Positions 29,745-36,547 of a stretch of DNA of 36,547 nucleotides are shown here, piece by piece. Within the stretch, counting starts at the first letter, position 1. Every line of letters begins with the position of its first letter. The notes under the pieces are model-generated. The model made no database searches, was not told the DNA's origin, and saw nothing but the letters and a program-made list of their open reading frames with translations. The position numbers and the translations under genes were made by a program. Origin of the DNA: an uncultured bacterium (GTDB taxonomy: Bacteria; Patescibacteriota; Minisyncoccia; UBA6257; UBA9933); contig CAJVXI010000009.1 in the NCBI GenBank assembly GCA_913009635.1, positions 1-36,547 of the forward strand, written 5' to 3'.

Positions 29745-29790
29745 ACAACTTACTACAAATTTTACGATCGTGAATATTGTAGTAAGTTGT
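29745..29790. repeat. 14-bp inverted repeat after the rluD-like gene
   Basis: ACAACTTACTACAA (29745-29758) and TTGTAGTAAGTTGT (29777-29790), perfect arms with an 18-nt spacer. It may terminate the tRNA-rluD transcript, though no T-run follows. A DnaA-box word TTATCCACA overlaps its left end (29739-29747). Confidence 0.7.
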
Positions 29791-29827
29791 AAGATTGTAG
29801 CGAATTATCAAGTTGTTTTTTTATGAG

Positions 29828-29854
29828 TTGACTTTTTTTGGTTTTGTATATAGT
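29828..29854 (+). promoter_or_regulatory. Possible rplS promoter
   Basis: TTGACT (29828-29833) with TATAGT (29849-29854) at a short 15-nt spacing. The leader would be about 35 nt. Confidence 0.4.
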
Positions 29855-29894
29855 ATTTTATTTATAGATAATATTTAAATAGTATTTTAATTTT

Positions 29895-30221
29895 ATGATT
29901 AAAGAAGAAATTTTAGATCAAATTAAATCCGGGGCAATGGTGCGGGTGAGCGAAAAGATAAAAGAAGGAGAAAAGGAAAGAATAAGCAGGTTTAAGGGAG
30001 TGGTAATTTATAGAAAGCACGGCAATGAAGCTGGCGCTACTTTTACGGTGAGATCAACTGTTGCTGATGTTGGCGTTGAGAAAACCTATCCTATTAACTC
30101 GCCTATTATTAACAAGGTGGAAATTATAAGTTCGCCCAAGAAAGTTCATCGTTCAAAGCTTTATTTTGTGCGCAAATTATCCAAGAAGAAATCGCGCAAG
30201 AAGATTGGGGTGGCGGCGTAG
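29895..30221 (+). CDS. rplS: 50S ribosomal protein L19
   Basis: A 108-aa L19, near the usual 115. Family signatures are ERISRFKGVVIYRKHGNEAG, TFTVRSTVADVGVEKTYPINSP and KVHRSKLYFVRKLSKKKSRKK. L19 sits at the 30S-50S interface. The basic C-terminal tail is typical. It is a single-gene unit: it has its own promoter-like upstream site, and after a 7-mer repeat array a terminator. The AAGTATC array begins one base after the stop codon and so becomes the 3' UTR. Confidence 0.95.
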   Translation: MIKEEILDQIKSGAMVRVSEKIKEGEKERISRFKGVVIYRKHGNEAGATFTVRSTVADVGVEKTYPINSPIINKVEIISSPKKVHRSKLYFVRKLSKKKSRKKIGVAA

Positions 30222-30222
30222 G

Positions 30223-30320
30223 CAAGTATCAAGTATCAAGTATCAAGTATCAAGTATCAAGTATCAAGTATTAAGTATCAAGTATTAAGTATCAAGTATC
30301 AAGTATTAAGTATTAAGTAT
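30223..30320. repeat. 7-mer tandem array (C/T)AAGTAT, 14 units
   Basis: Fourteen contiguous heptamers, the first six identical (CAAGTAT) and later ones alternating C/T at the first base; the last is TAAGTAG. It lies in the rplS 3' UTR. No unique spacers, so it is not a CRISPR array. Confidence 0.95.
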
Positions 30321-30346
30321 TAAGTAGTAAAAGATAAATAATAAAC

Positions 30347-30370
30347 AAAGGGTGGTTAGCCACCCTTTTT
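30347..30370 (+). terminator. rplS terminator
   Basis: GGGTGG-TTAG-CCACCC followed by TTTTT. Confidence 0.92.
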
Positions 30371-30414
30371 ATTTGAAAATTAATGGAGTTGTATTTATAA
30401 TTGGAATGAAGTAA

Positions 30415-30499
30415 GCGCGGGTGGCGGAATCGGTAGACGCGCTACCTTGAGGGGGTAGTGGGATTAATTCCCGTGGAGGTTCGAGTCCTCTCTCGCGCA
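30415..30499 (+). tRNA. tRNA-Leu (anticodon GAG)
   Basis: An 85-nt class II tRNA. Acceptor GCGCGGG / CTCGCGC, D arm with GGCGGAATCGGTAGACGC, anticodon stem CTACC/GGTAG with loop TTGAGGG (anticodon GAG), long variable arm GGGATTAATTCCC, T loop TTCGAGT and discriminator A. CCA is not encoded. The track ORF from 30458 runs through it and is not real in that part. Confidence 0.95.
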
Positions 30500-30504
30500 C
30501 TAAA

Positions 30505-30541
30505 AAATAAACGGCTCACACGGCGTGTGAGCCGTTTATTT
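30505..30541. repeat. 37-bp palindrome B, copy 2
   Basis: 17-bp perfect arms with GGC centre; the reverse complement of the copy at 20009-20045. Placed 5 nt after tRNA-Leu, it may serve as its terminator or processing site. Confidence 0.92.
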
Positions 30542-30566
30542 CAACCGTTTTTAATTGATACGCGTG

Positions 30567-30594
30567 TTGACTTTAGATTTATACACATTAATAT
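30567..30594 (+). promoter_or_regulatory. mscS promoter, leaderless
   Basis: TTGACT (30567-30572), a 16-nt spacer and TAATAT (30589-30594). The ATG at 30602 follows 7 nt later. Confidence 0.55.
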
Positions 30595-30601
30595 TAAAAA
30601 T

Positions 30602-31675
30602 ATGTCTACTTTTCAAAATCTGCTTCAACTTCAAATAGGCGGTAATACTGGCAAGGATTATTTAATTGCCTTGGCTGTTTTTGTTGGCGCGCTGATTGTT
30701 CTAAAAATTTTTCAAAGTATTATTCTTAGTCGGATTAAAAAAGTTGCTAAAAAAACTAAAACGGATTTAGACGATGTTTTGATAGAAATCGTAGAAAAAA
30801 TCAAGCCGCCATTTTATTTTTTTATCGCTTTTTATGCGGGGTTTAAAAGCTTATTATTGCCTGTTCTTGCTGGTCAGATTATCTACGGACTTTTTATTTT
30901 TATTATAGTTTTTCAGATTATCAGGTCTTTACAGATTTTTATTGATTACTGGACGGAGAAATTAATTCGCAGAAAAGAAGAAAAAGAGGATTCCGGGGAA
31001 TTAGCTCAAAACAAGGCAGCCGTAAAAAGCATAAGTTATTTCCTGAAAATTTTACTTTGGGTATTGGCTGTTTTCATTATTCTTTCTAATTGGGGAATTA
31101 ATATCACCTCGTTAATAGCTGGCTTGGGCATTGGCGGCATTGCTATAGCTTTTGCCTTGCAGAATATTTTACAGGACGTTTTCAGTTCTTTTTCCATTTT
31201 GATTGACAAGCCGTTTAAAGTCGGAGATTTTATCATAGTCGACGGCGATATGGGCGTGGTGCAGAAAATAGGCATTAAAACCACGCGAATTAAAACGCTT
31301 CAGGGTCAGGAATTGGTATTTCCCAACAGCAAGTTAACCGACTCTCGAATTAACAATTATAAAAAAATGGAGAAAAGAAGGATTGTGTTTGGATTTGGCG
31401 TACTTTATGAAACGCTTACTGATAAAGTGAAAAAAATTCCAGAAATTATAAAAGATATTATTGATAAAGAATCCCAGGCGGAATTAGACAGAGTTCATTT
31501 TAAGGAATTCGGTGATTTTAGCTTGAATTTTGAAGTTGTTTATTACGTTCAAGTGCCCGATTATAACGCGTATATGGATGTTCAGCAGTCCATTAATTTT
31601 GCATTAAAAGAGGTATTTGAAAAAGAAGGTATAGAATTTGCTTATCCAACACAGACATTGTTTATAAAGAAATAA
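30602..31675 (+). CDS. MscS-family small-conductance mechanosensitive channel
   Basis: A 357-aa channel from the ATG at 30602 (MSTFQNLLQLQ). The longer track ORF would begin inside tRNA-Leu and is rejected. About four TM helices (roughly 17-40, 70-108, 145-165 and 172-200) precede the pore helix SLIAGLGIGGIAIAFALQNILQD. The MscS beta domain follows (KPFKVGDFIIVDGDMGVVQKIGIKTTRI, VFPNSKL), then an alpha/beta C-terminal region. It opens under membrane tension to release solutes. The CmpX-like protein at 1962 is a second, smaller relative. Its promoter is predicted to be leaderless. Confidence 0.92.
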   Translation: MSTFQNLLQLQIGGNTGKDYLIALAVFVGALIVLKIFQSIILSRIKKVAKKTKTDLDDVLIEIVEKIKPPFYFFIAFYAGFKSLLLPVLAGQIIYGLFIFIIVFQIIRSLQIFIDYWTEKLIRRKEEKEDSGELAQNKAAVKSISYFLKILLWVLAVFIILSNWGINITSLIAGLGIGGIAIAFALQNILQDVFSSFSILIDKPFKVGDFIIVDGDMGVVQKIGIKTTRIKTLQGQELVFPNSKLTDSRINNYKKMEKRRIVFGFGVLYETLTDKVKKIPEIIKDIIDKESQAELDRVHFKEFGDFSLNFEVVYYVQVPDYNAYMDVQQSINFALKEVFEKEGIEFAYPTQTLFIKK

Positions 31676-31708
31676 TAGCAAATTAACAAAAAAATAGGAG
31701 GCGATTTG

Positions 31709-31861
31709 ATGGGAAAAGTTTTATACACAGTAAAGAGCAAAGAAGGTTTATGGGTTAAGATAGTAGAAACAAAAAAAGGAAAATGCAGTATGCGGAGGGT
31801 TGATAGTAAATGTTATTATTTTTGCGATAAAAAAGATTTAACAAAGGTTGAGGCGGAATAA
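31709..31861 (+). CDS. 50-aa cysteine-containing ORF, unknown
   Basis: Too short for the ORF track. The ATG at 31709 has an AGGAGG site 6 nt upstream, the best ribosome-binding site in the window. It encodes 50 residues beginning MGKVLYTVKSKEGLWVKIVE, basic, with three Cys (KGKCS, SKCYYFC). The stop codon is inside the terminator stem. A strong Shine-Dalgarno site, an own terminator and an uninterrupted reading frame support a real gene. A small beta-rich protein is likely from the alternating pattern; no family is recognised, and the Cys residues might bind metal. Confidence 0.7.
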   Translation: MGKVLYTVKSKEGLWVKIVETKKGKCSMRRVDSKCYYFCDKKDLTKVEAE

Positions 31862-31878
31862 ATACCCGCCTTTTTTTA
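31851..31878 (+). terminator. Terminator of the 50-aa ORF
   Basis: AGGCGG / CCGCCT with a 9-nt loop and a T7 run. Confidence 0.88.
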
Positions 31879-31889
31879 TTCTAAAAATT

Positions 31890-31898
31890 TGATATTAT
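31890..31898 (+). promoter_or_regulatory. Extended -10 before the 31908 gene
   Basis: TGATATTAT (31890-31898) with no clear -35, because that position lies in the terminator. The ATG at 31908 follows 9 nt later. Same layout as the manB promoter. Confidence 0.5.
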
Positions 31899-31907
31899 AT
31901 AAATAAT

Positions 31908-32447
31908 ATGAGACACATCAATTTTAAAAAATTAATCCTTGTTTTGGGGATTATTATTGTTTTAAACCTTTTTATAAATTACGGAGTGGCGACTTTTTAC
32001 GATGCGCCTGAATACGAAAATTTTTGCCCTAAAGAACTAACAGCTAAAAAACATAACACAAAAGAGGAGTGTGAAACAGCTGGCGGATTTTGGTCAGAAA
32101 ATTACGTATATCCTCGTACTGAAATACAAGTTCCAAAAGAAGAAGTAGAAGAAGGTTGGTGTGACGTATATCATTCTTGTCAGAAAGTATTTGATGAAGC
32201 GCGTGATTTTTATAATAGAAACGTATTTATAATTCTAATTACGGCGGGCATTATTTCAATTGTTATTGGATTTTTGATTATTCAAGCGGAAGCGGTCTCG
32301 CTCGGTCTTTCTTTCGGCGGCTTGCTTTCTTTGATTATCGGCACTATTAGATATTGGTCGGCAATGAATGATTACTTGCGGTTCATAATTTTAGGAATCG
32401 CTCTCATAATTCTTATTTGGATAGGAATAAAGAAAATAAAGGATTAA
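31908..32447 (+). CDS. Conserved four-TM membrane protein, unknown
   Basis: A 179-aa membrane protein. One N-terminal TM helix (about 8-28) is followed by an exposed loop of about 75 residues with four Cys (ENFCPKEL, EECETAGGFW, EGWCDVYHSCQ) that could form two disulfides. Three more TM helices follow at about 105-127, 130-147 and 156-175. The CETAGGFW motif recalls short Cys-rich tags seen in exported proteins of this lineage. Function unknown. Its stop overlaps the leuS start as TAATG, so the two are translated from one mRNA, probably by re-initiation. Confidence 0.7.
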   Translation: MRHINFKKLILVLGIIIVLNLFINYGVATFYDAPEYENFCPKELTAKKHNTKEECETAGGFWSENYVYPRTEIQVPKEEVEEGWCDVYHSCQKVFDEARDFYNRNVFIILITAGIISIVIGFLIIQAEAVSLGLSFGGLLSLIIGTIRYWSAMNDYLRFIILGIALIILIWIGIKKIKD

Positions 32448-35140
32448 TGGAAAAGTATAATTTTAAAAAAATCGAACAAAAATGGCAAAAGTATTGGGAA
32501 AAGAATAATTTTTATCGGGCGCAGGATTTTTCAAAAAAGCCAAAATATTATTGCTTAATAGAATTTCCTTATCCTTCGGCAGAGGGTTTGCATGTTGGGC
32601 ATACTAGAAGTTACACGGCAATGGATATAATTGCTCGTAAGCGCCGAATGCAAGGATACAATGTGCTTAATCCCATTGGTTGGGATGCTTTTGGTTTGCC
32701 TACTGAAAATTACGCCATTAAAACCGGCATTCATCCGAAAGTTGTTACTAAAAAGAATACTGATAATTATAGGCGTCAGTTAAAATCACTCGGTTTTTCT
32801 TTTGACTGGAGCAGGGAAATAAATACTACTGATCCGGAGTACTATAAATGGACTCAGTGGATATTTTTACAGCTTTATAAAAAGGGTTTGGCTTATAAAA
32901 AGAAAATGCCAATTAATTGGTGTTTGTCTTGCAAGACAGGGCTTGCGAATGAAGAAGTTATTGACGGTAAATGTGAGCGATGCGGAGGAGAAACAGAAAA
33001 AAGAGAAAAAGAACAATGGATGCTGGCTATAACCAAGTACGCGGACAGGCTTCTTAAGGATTTAGACAATATTGATTATTTAGAAAAAATTAAAGTTCAG
33101 CAGACGAATTGGATAGGGAAATCAGAAGGAGCTACTATAAAATTTCAAATCATAAATTCCAAATCACAAATAAATTCCAAATCCAAAATTTCAAATTCCA
33201 AACAATTCATTGAGGTTTTCACAACAAGAGTTGATACTATTTTTGGCTGTACGTATCTTGTTGTTGCGCCGGAACACATAATAATTAAGAATTTAGAATC
33301 TAGAATTAAGAATTTAGGGGAAGTCGAGAAATACATTAACCAAGCGAAGAAAAAGTCGGATTTACAAAGAACAGAATTAGTAAAAGAGAAAACCGGCGTG
33401 GAGTTAAAAGGCGTCAAAGCAATCAATCCTTTTAATAATGAAGAAGTGCCGATTTTTGTGGCAGATTATGTTTTGGCAAGTTATGGTACTGGCGCGGTAA
33501 TGGCGGTTCCGGCTCATGATGAACGCGATTTTGAGTTTGCCAAGAAATTTAATTTACTAATAGAAGCAGTTGTTATGCCGATAACGAAAGGTCCTACAAA
33601 AATATATTCACAGCCGCCGGATGAAAAGTTGCATAAAATAGTAAAACAAGATTTAAAAGCGGAAAAATGGTTTGATGGAATAGAAAAAGGTGAAATTTGT
33701 TATCCGGATGATGGATATTTAAAAAAATCAGGACAATTTACCGGTTTGACTTCTGAAAAAGCCCGACAAGAAATGACAAAATGGCTTGAGAAGAGTAAAT
33801 TAGGTAAGAAAACAACACAATACAAGCTTCGTGATTGGATTTTTTCCAGACAGCATTATTGGGGGGAACCCATTCCCATCATTTACTGTCGTAAATGCTT
33901 GGAAAAATCAAAAATCAAAAATCAAAAATCAAAATTTGATTATGATTACATTGAAATTGATGGCTTAGAATATATGGTGATTCCAGTAGCGGAAAAGGAT
34001 TTACCAGTTGAATTGCCGGAAGTTAAAAAATATGAGCCGACTGATACCGGCGAATCGCCTTTAGCCAATATAAAGGATTGGGTTAATGTTAAGTGTCCGA
34101 AATGCAAAGGCCAGGCAAAAAGAGAAACAGACACAATGCCTAATTGGGCAGGTTCAAGTTGGTATTACCTCGCATATCTTATGCGAGGAATTTCTAATTT
34201 CAAATTCCCAATTTCTAAATACAAAAAAGTATTTAAATATTGGACTCCGGTGGATTGGTATAATGGCGGAATGGAGCATACCACTCTTCATCTTTTATAT
34301 TCTCGTTTTTGGAATAAGTTTCTTTATGATATTAAAGTTGTTCCAACAAGCGAGCCATACAAAAAACGAACTTCTCATGGAATGATTTTGGGCGAGGACG
34401 GAGAAAAAATGTCTAAATCAAGAGGTAATGTTGTTAATCCGGACGATGTAGTTGTTAATTTTGGCGTGGATGCTTTTCGTTTATACCAAATGTTTATAGG
34501 CCCTTTTGAGCAGGCGACTCCTTGGGATCCTCGTGGTATAGAAGGAACAAAACGTTTTCTTGGAAAAATTTGGGATATTCAAAATAGAATTATGAGTCAT
34601 GAATCAGGAAGTATGAATAAAAAAATTGAATCGCTTTTACATAAGACCATTAAAAAGGTTGGGGATGATATTGAAGAAATGGGATTTAACACTGCTGTTT
34701 CAAGCTTAATGATTTTTATTAATAAGTGTTATGAATGTGATGATGTGCCAAAGAATATTTGGGAAAAGTTTTTAATTATCCTTTCACCGTTTGCGCCGCA
34801 TATAGCTGAAGAACTTTGGGAGCAACTACGCAGACAAACGCAGACAGCTACGCAGACAAACGCAGACAGTCCGCGTAAGTCCGCGTCAAGTCAGTATGGG
34901 TCTGTGTCATTGGAGCAGTGGCCCAAATACAATCCAAAACTAATTATTGAAGATATTTTTGAATTAGTTATTCAGATTAATGGTAGGGTTCGTGACATAA
35001 TTTCAGTTAAAAAAGACATTTCCCAAAAAGAAGCCGAGAGTATTGCTTTATCTCAGGAAAAGATTAAAAATTGGCTCAAGGGCAATAAAGTAAAAAAAGT
35101 AATTTTCGTACCCAATCGGCTAATAAATATCACAATTTAA
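32447..35140 (+). CDS. leuS: Leucyl-tRNA synthetase
   Basis: An 897-aa class I synthetase from the ATG at 32447 (MEKYNFKKIEQKWQKYW); the track start 10 codons earlier lies inside the previous gene. The HIGH motif is HVGH (49-52) and KMSKS is at 654-658. The CP1 editing domain lies at about 220-420 (FTTRVDTIFGCTYLVVAPEH, GTGAVMAVPAHDERD), and a zinc-like CxxC pair is seen in WCLSC..CERCG. It has more repeat-coded insertions than any other gene here: INSKSQINSKSKISNSK, ISNFKFPISKYKK, KSKIKNQKSK and RRQTQTATQTNADSPRK. All lie between conserved blocks. No stop or frameshift is present, so the enzyme is probably active. Confidence 0.96.
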   Translation: MEKYNFKKIEQKWQKYWEKNNFYRAQDFSKKPKYYCLIEFPYPSAEGLHVGHTRSYTAMDIIARKRRMQGYNVLNPIGWDAFGLPTENYAIKTGIHPKVVTKKNTDNYRRQLKSLGFSFDWSREINTTDPEYYKWTQWIFLQLYKKGLAYKKKMPINWCLSCKTGLANEEVIDGKCERCGGETEKREKEQWMLAITKYADRLLKDLDNIDYLEKIKVQQTNWIGKSEGATIKFQIINSKSQINSKSKISNSKQFIEVFTTRVDTIFGCTYLVVAPEHIIIKNLESRIKNLGEVEKYINQAKKKSDLQRTELVKEKTGVELKGVKAINPFNNEEVPIFVADYVLASYGTGAVMAVPAHDERDFEFAKKFNLLIEAVVMPITKGPTKIYSQPPDEKLHKIVKQDLKAEKWFDGIEKGEICYPDDGYLKKSGQFTGLTSEKARQEMTKWLEKSKLGKKTTQYKLRDWIFSRQHYWGEPIPIIYCRKCLEKSKIKNQKSKFDYDYIEIDGLEYMVIPVAEKDLPVELPEVKKYEPTDTGESPLANIKDWVNVKCPKCKGQAKRETDTMPNWAGSSWYYLAYLMRGISNFKFPISKYKKVFKYWTPVDWYNGGMEHTTLHLLYSRFWNKFLYDIKVVPTSEPYKKRTSHGMILGEDGEKMSKSRGNVVNPDDVVVNFGVDAFRLYQMFIGPFEQATPWDPRGIEGTKRFLGKIWDIQNRIMSHESGSMNKKIESLLHKTIKKVGDDIEEMGFNTAVSSLMIFINKCYECDDVPKNIWEKFLIILSPFAPHIAEELWEQLRRQTQTATQTNADSPRKSASSQYGSVSLEQWPKYNPKLIIEDIFELVIQINGRVRDIISVKKDISQKEAESIALSQEKIKNWLKGNKVKKVIFVPNRLINITI
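33141..33204. repeat. CAAATTCCAAATC-type half element in the leuS editing domain
   Basis: AAATTCCAAATCACAAAT words continue through the sequence coding INSKSQINSKSKISNSK. It matches the left end of the MITE-like copies at 18861 and 28737 without the right end. Confidence 0.65.
34168..34188. repeat. 9-bp inverted repeat in leuS
   Basis: CCTCGCATA / TATGCGAGG with loop TCT; in frame, coding YLAYLMRG next to a CAAATTCCC-type repeat. Confidence 0.6.
34828..34907. mobile_element. ACGCAGAC-type inverted-repeat insertion in leuS
   Basis: ACGCAGACAAACGCAGAC occurs twice in tandem; its second copy (34850-34867) is inverted as GTCCGCGTAAGTCCGCGT (34869-34886) with 14 of 18 matches. It ends TATGGGTCTGTGT. 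Same family as the recG insertions. It codes the in-frame QTQTATQTNADSPRK segment between EELWEQLRR and EQWPKYN. Confidence 0.7.
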
Positions 35141-35141
35141 T

Positions 35142-36074
35142 ATGGCTAATTTTATTAAACTACTCATTATAATACTTATTGCTATTGGAATAATATTCTT
35201 TTTTGTTACTCAAACGTCAGATTTCTTTCAAGATAGCCCAAGAGAAAAAATAACAAAAACTTCACAAGATTCAAAGGGAACATATTTTACCTGGAGAGAT
35301 GGAATTTCATTTTGGAAGCCAACACCGGCAGAATTTCCAGCAAATAAAGAAGAAAAACCGCCAGAAATTTCAGAGCATTTAATTCCCGATGGTTTCACTC
35401 GTGAACAACTCTCGCCATATTTTTTGAAAATACAAGTTTCTTCAGTTTCACCGAATAGAAGTCAAAACATTTCTTCATATTCAACGATTCGGCTTGGTTC
35501 ATATTTTTCTTCTAATGATAAAGAAATAAATATTACTAATTGGCGGATAAAAAGCAACCGACATGAAATTGTTATCCCGAAAGCAATTAGAATTTATAAT
35601 CCTTTAGTTTGGGAGTCAGAAAAAGATATTGTTTTATCAGGAGGTAATTACGTATATATTTACAGCCACAAAAGTGTTTTTAATAGAAATTTACGCTTGA
35701 ATAAATGTATTGGTTATTTGGAGAATACTTATAATTTCATTCCGTCACTTCCGCAAAATTGCCCGTCAATTCCAAGGTCGGAATTTAATTATCTTTCAGG
35801 AGAGTGCCAGTCGTATATTTTTTCTTTGAGAGGATGCAAACTGCCGGAATCTTCTTTTTATAATACTTTGCCGGGAACTGACGCGGGCAATGATTGCCGG
35901 GCTTTTCTAAATACTATTAGCCACGGAAGCTGTTTCAAAAAGCACCGCTATGACGTGGATTTTCTTTCTAATGAATGGAGGGTATGGATTGATATGGATA
36001 TTTTAGATTCCGAACACGACAAAATTTTACTTTACGACAAAGAAGGGCTTTTAGTGGACGAATACAGCTATTAG
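35142..36074 (+). CDS. Membrane-anchored surface protein with lamin-tail-like domain, unknown
   Basis: A 310-aa protein starting 1 nt after the leuS stop. One N-terminal TM helix (about 5-24, LLIIILIAIGIIFFFV) leaves the rest outside. The middle part (about 95-175) has SSVSPNRSQNISSYSTIRLG and NITNWRIKSNRHEIVIPK, and the end has EWRVWIDMDILDSEHDKILL then DKEGLLVDEYSY. Together these resemble a lamin-tail fold split by an insertion. Six Cys lie in the insertion (about 185-265), probably as disulfides. Similar TM-plus-LTD proteins appear to be common in this lineage. It is likely on the leuS transcript. Function unknown. Confidence 0.6.
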   Translation: MANFIKLLIIILIAIGIIFFFVTQTSDFFQDSPREKITKTSQDSKGTYFTWRDGISFWKPTPAEFPANKEEKPPEISEHLIPDGFTREQLSPYFLKIQVSSVSPNRSQNISSYSTIRLGSYFSSNDKEINITNWRIKSNRHEIVIPKAIRIYNPLVWESEKDIVLSGGNYVYIYSHKSVFNRNLRLNKCIGYLENTYNFIPSLPQNCPSIPRSEFNYLSGECQSYIFSLRGCKLPESSFYNTLPGTDAGNDCRAFLNTISHGSCFKKHRYDVDFLSNEWRVWIDMDILDSEHDKILLYDKEGLLVDEYSY

Positions 36075-36320
36075 TATTATTTTTAGAGATTTGTTATTAT
36101 TATAATAATTATTATTAATTAATATAATGAAAAAGAATTTACAAATTTCAATAATTAAAAAAACATCTTCAATGGCTTTAAGTTATTAAGACATTGAATT
36201 GATTTTAAGTTTTTATTATACTAAAACTATGCCAGCAATTAGAATCAAAGAGTTTGTATTGAAAGAGATTAAAATATCAAGGTCGTTTAATATATAATAA
36301 ATAAAAAATAAAACAAAATC
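36075..36320 (+). other. A/T-rich leader region with short ORFs and a 20-bp direct repeat
   Basis: Contains ATT/TAA-rich self-complementary sequence (36095-36125), a 20-codon ORF (36127-36189) and a 22-codon ORF (36229-36297, starting MPAIRIKEF). The latter has TTGAAT (36194-36199), a 17-nt spacer and TATACT (36217-36222), 6 nt before its ATG. AAAACATCTTCAATGGCTTT occurs at 36160-36179 and again at 36338-36357 at the start of the next gene. The ORFs are uncertain. Confidence 0.4.
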
Positions 36321-36547
36321 ATGAATAATAATTTTACAAAACATCTTCAATGGCTTTTGCGCCATTTCATAACAATCTTTTCCTGCGTTTTGATTACGGT
36401 ATTAGGCATAGCCGCTTTTACTCAGGCGACGACAATAGGAACTGATATTTCAACCACTAATCTTACGGTTACCGGCAACGCCTCAACAACAGGAACTTTC
36501 AACCTGACAGGTCTGGCAACTTTTCTTAGCGGAATGACGATTACGGG
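36321..36547 (+). CDS. Repetitive exported surface protein, N-terminal part
   Basis: 75 codons of a gene that runs off the right edge. After MNNNFTKHLQWLLRH comes a hydrophobic signal segment (FITIFSCVLITVLGIAAFT). The mature part then begins with Thr-rich strands TTIGTDISTTNLTVTGNAST and TGTFNLTGLATFLSG. This pattern of short beta repeats is typical of large surface or tail-fibre-like proteins in Parcubacteria genomes. The C-terminal part is not visible, so the domain content is unknown. The promoter may be the TTGAAT/TATACT pair 100 nt upstream. Confidence 0.65.
   Translation, partial: MNNNFTKHLQWLLRHFITIFSCVLITVLGIAAFTQATTIGTDISTTNLTVTGNASTTGTFNLTGLATFLSGMTIT

Noticed and set aside
30458-30601. 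N-terminal extension of the mscS ORF
   Set aside because: This part of the ORF runs through tRNA-Leu and palindrome B. The ATG at 30602 has a promoter at the right distance and starts the recognisable channel protein.

Overview
The window is AT-rich (roughly two thirds A+T by eye) bacterial chromosome that reads with the standard bacterial code: TGA is a stop, for example in the ATGA overlap after sipW. Gene content and style point to Candidatus Patescibacteria (CPR), most likely Parcubacteria. The signs are compact core genes of the lineage (leuS, recG, recA, ftsK, rplS, rpoD), few Shine-Dalgarno sites, a SipW/TasA-like surface locus, and genes riddled with in-frame low-complexity and palindromic insertions. 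No close relative can be named from sequence alone.

Layout. 1-1603: the start of a type I restriction HsdR gene and a self-regulated Fic gene, both on the minus strand. 1962-5821 (+): a conserved-TM-helix (CmpX-like) membrane protein, glyA, a TrpR/YerC-like regulator, a GreA/B-like factor and folD; glyA and folD are the two one-carbon genes. 5848-9749 (-): ftsK, a RodZ-like gene and recA, transcribed ftsK to recA. 10269-16690 (+): two TasA/camelysin-type secreted proteins, a SipW-type signal peptidase, a lamin-tail/acidic surface protein and a glycine-rich surface protein with a C-terminal membrane anchor. 16762-19550 (+): a phosphomannomutase gene split by an inverted-repeat insertion, a YkuK-type RNase H-fold protein and a DEDD exonuclease. 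19551-20108: gene-free repeat hotspot. 20109-27145 (+): htrA, plsC, two tandem units built as promoter, structured leader, small ORF and terminator, then recG and the primary sigma factor. 27173-28657 (-): a membrane glycosyltransferase. 28878-36074 (+): tRNA-Glu, an rluD-like gene, rplS, tRNA-Leu, mscS, a 50-aa ORF, a membrane protein, leuS and a membrane-anchored hypothetical. 36321 to the end: the start of a repetitive surface protein.

Most striking points. (i) recG carries two in-frame insertions. The larger one encodes a complete GxxExxY/PD-(D/E)xK nuclease-like domain between helicase motifs II and III, and its ends resemble non-coding insertions in recG, leuS and manB. (ii) Two adjacent leaders at about 22176 and 22863 share a two-part RNA fold with compensatory base changes and a Shine-Dalgarno-sequestering arm; this looks like an undescribed cis-regulatory RNA. 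(iii) Identical palindromes recur at distant sites, and one of them sits inside the rluD-like coding sequence. (iv) Many genes have a -10 box only 6-12 nt before the start codon, which predicts leaderless mRNAs, while the few genes with long leaders have Shine-Dalgarno sites.

All calls come from reading the sequence; no database or folding program was run.
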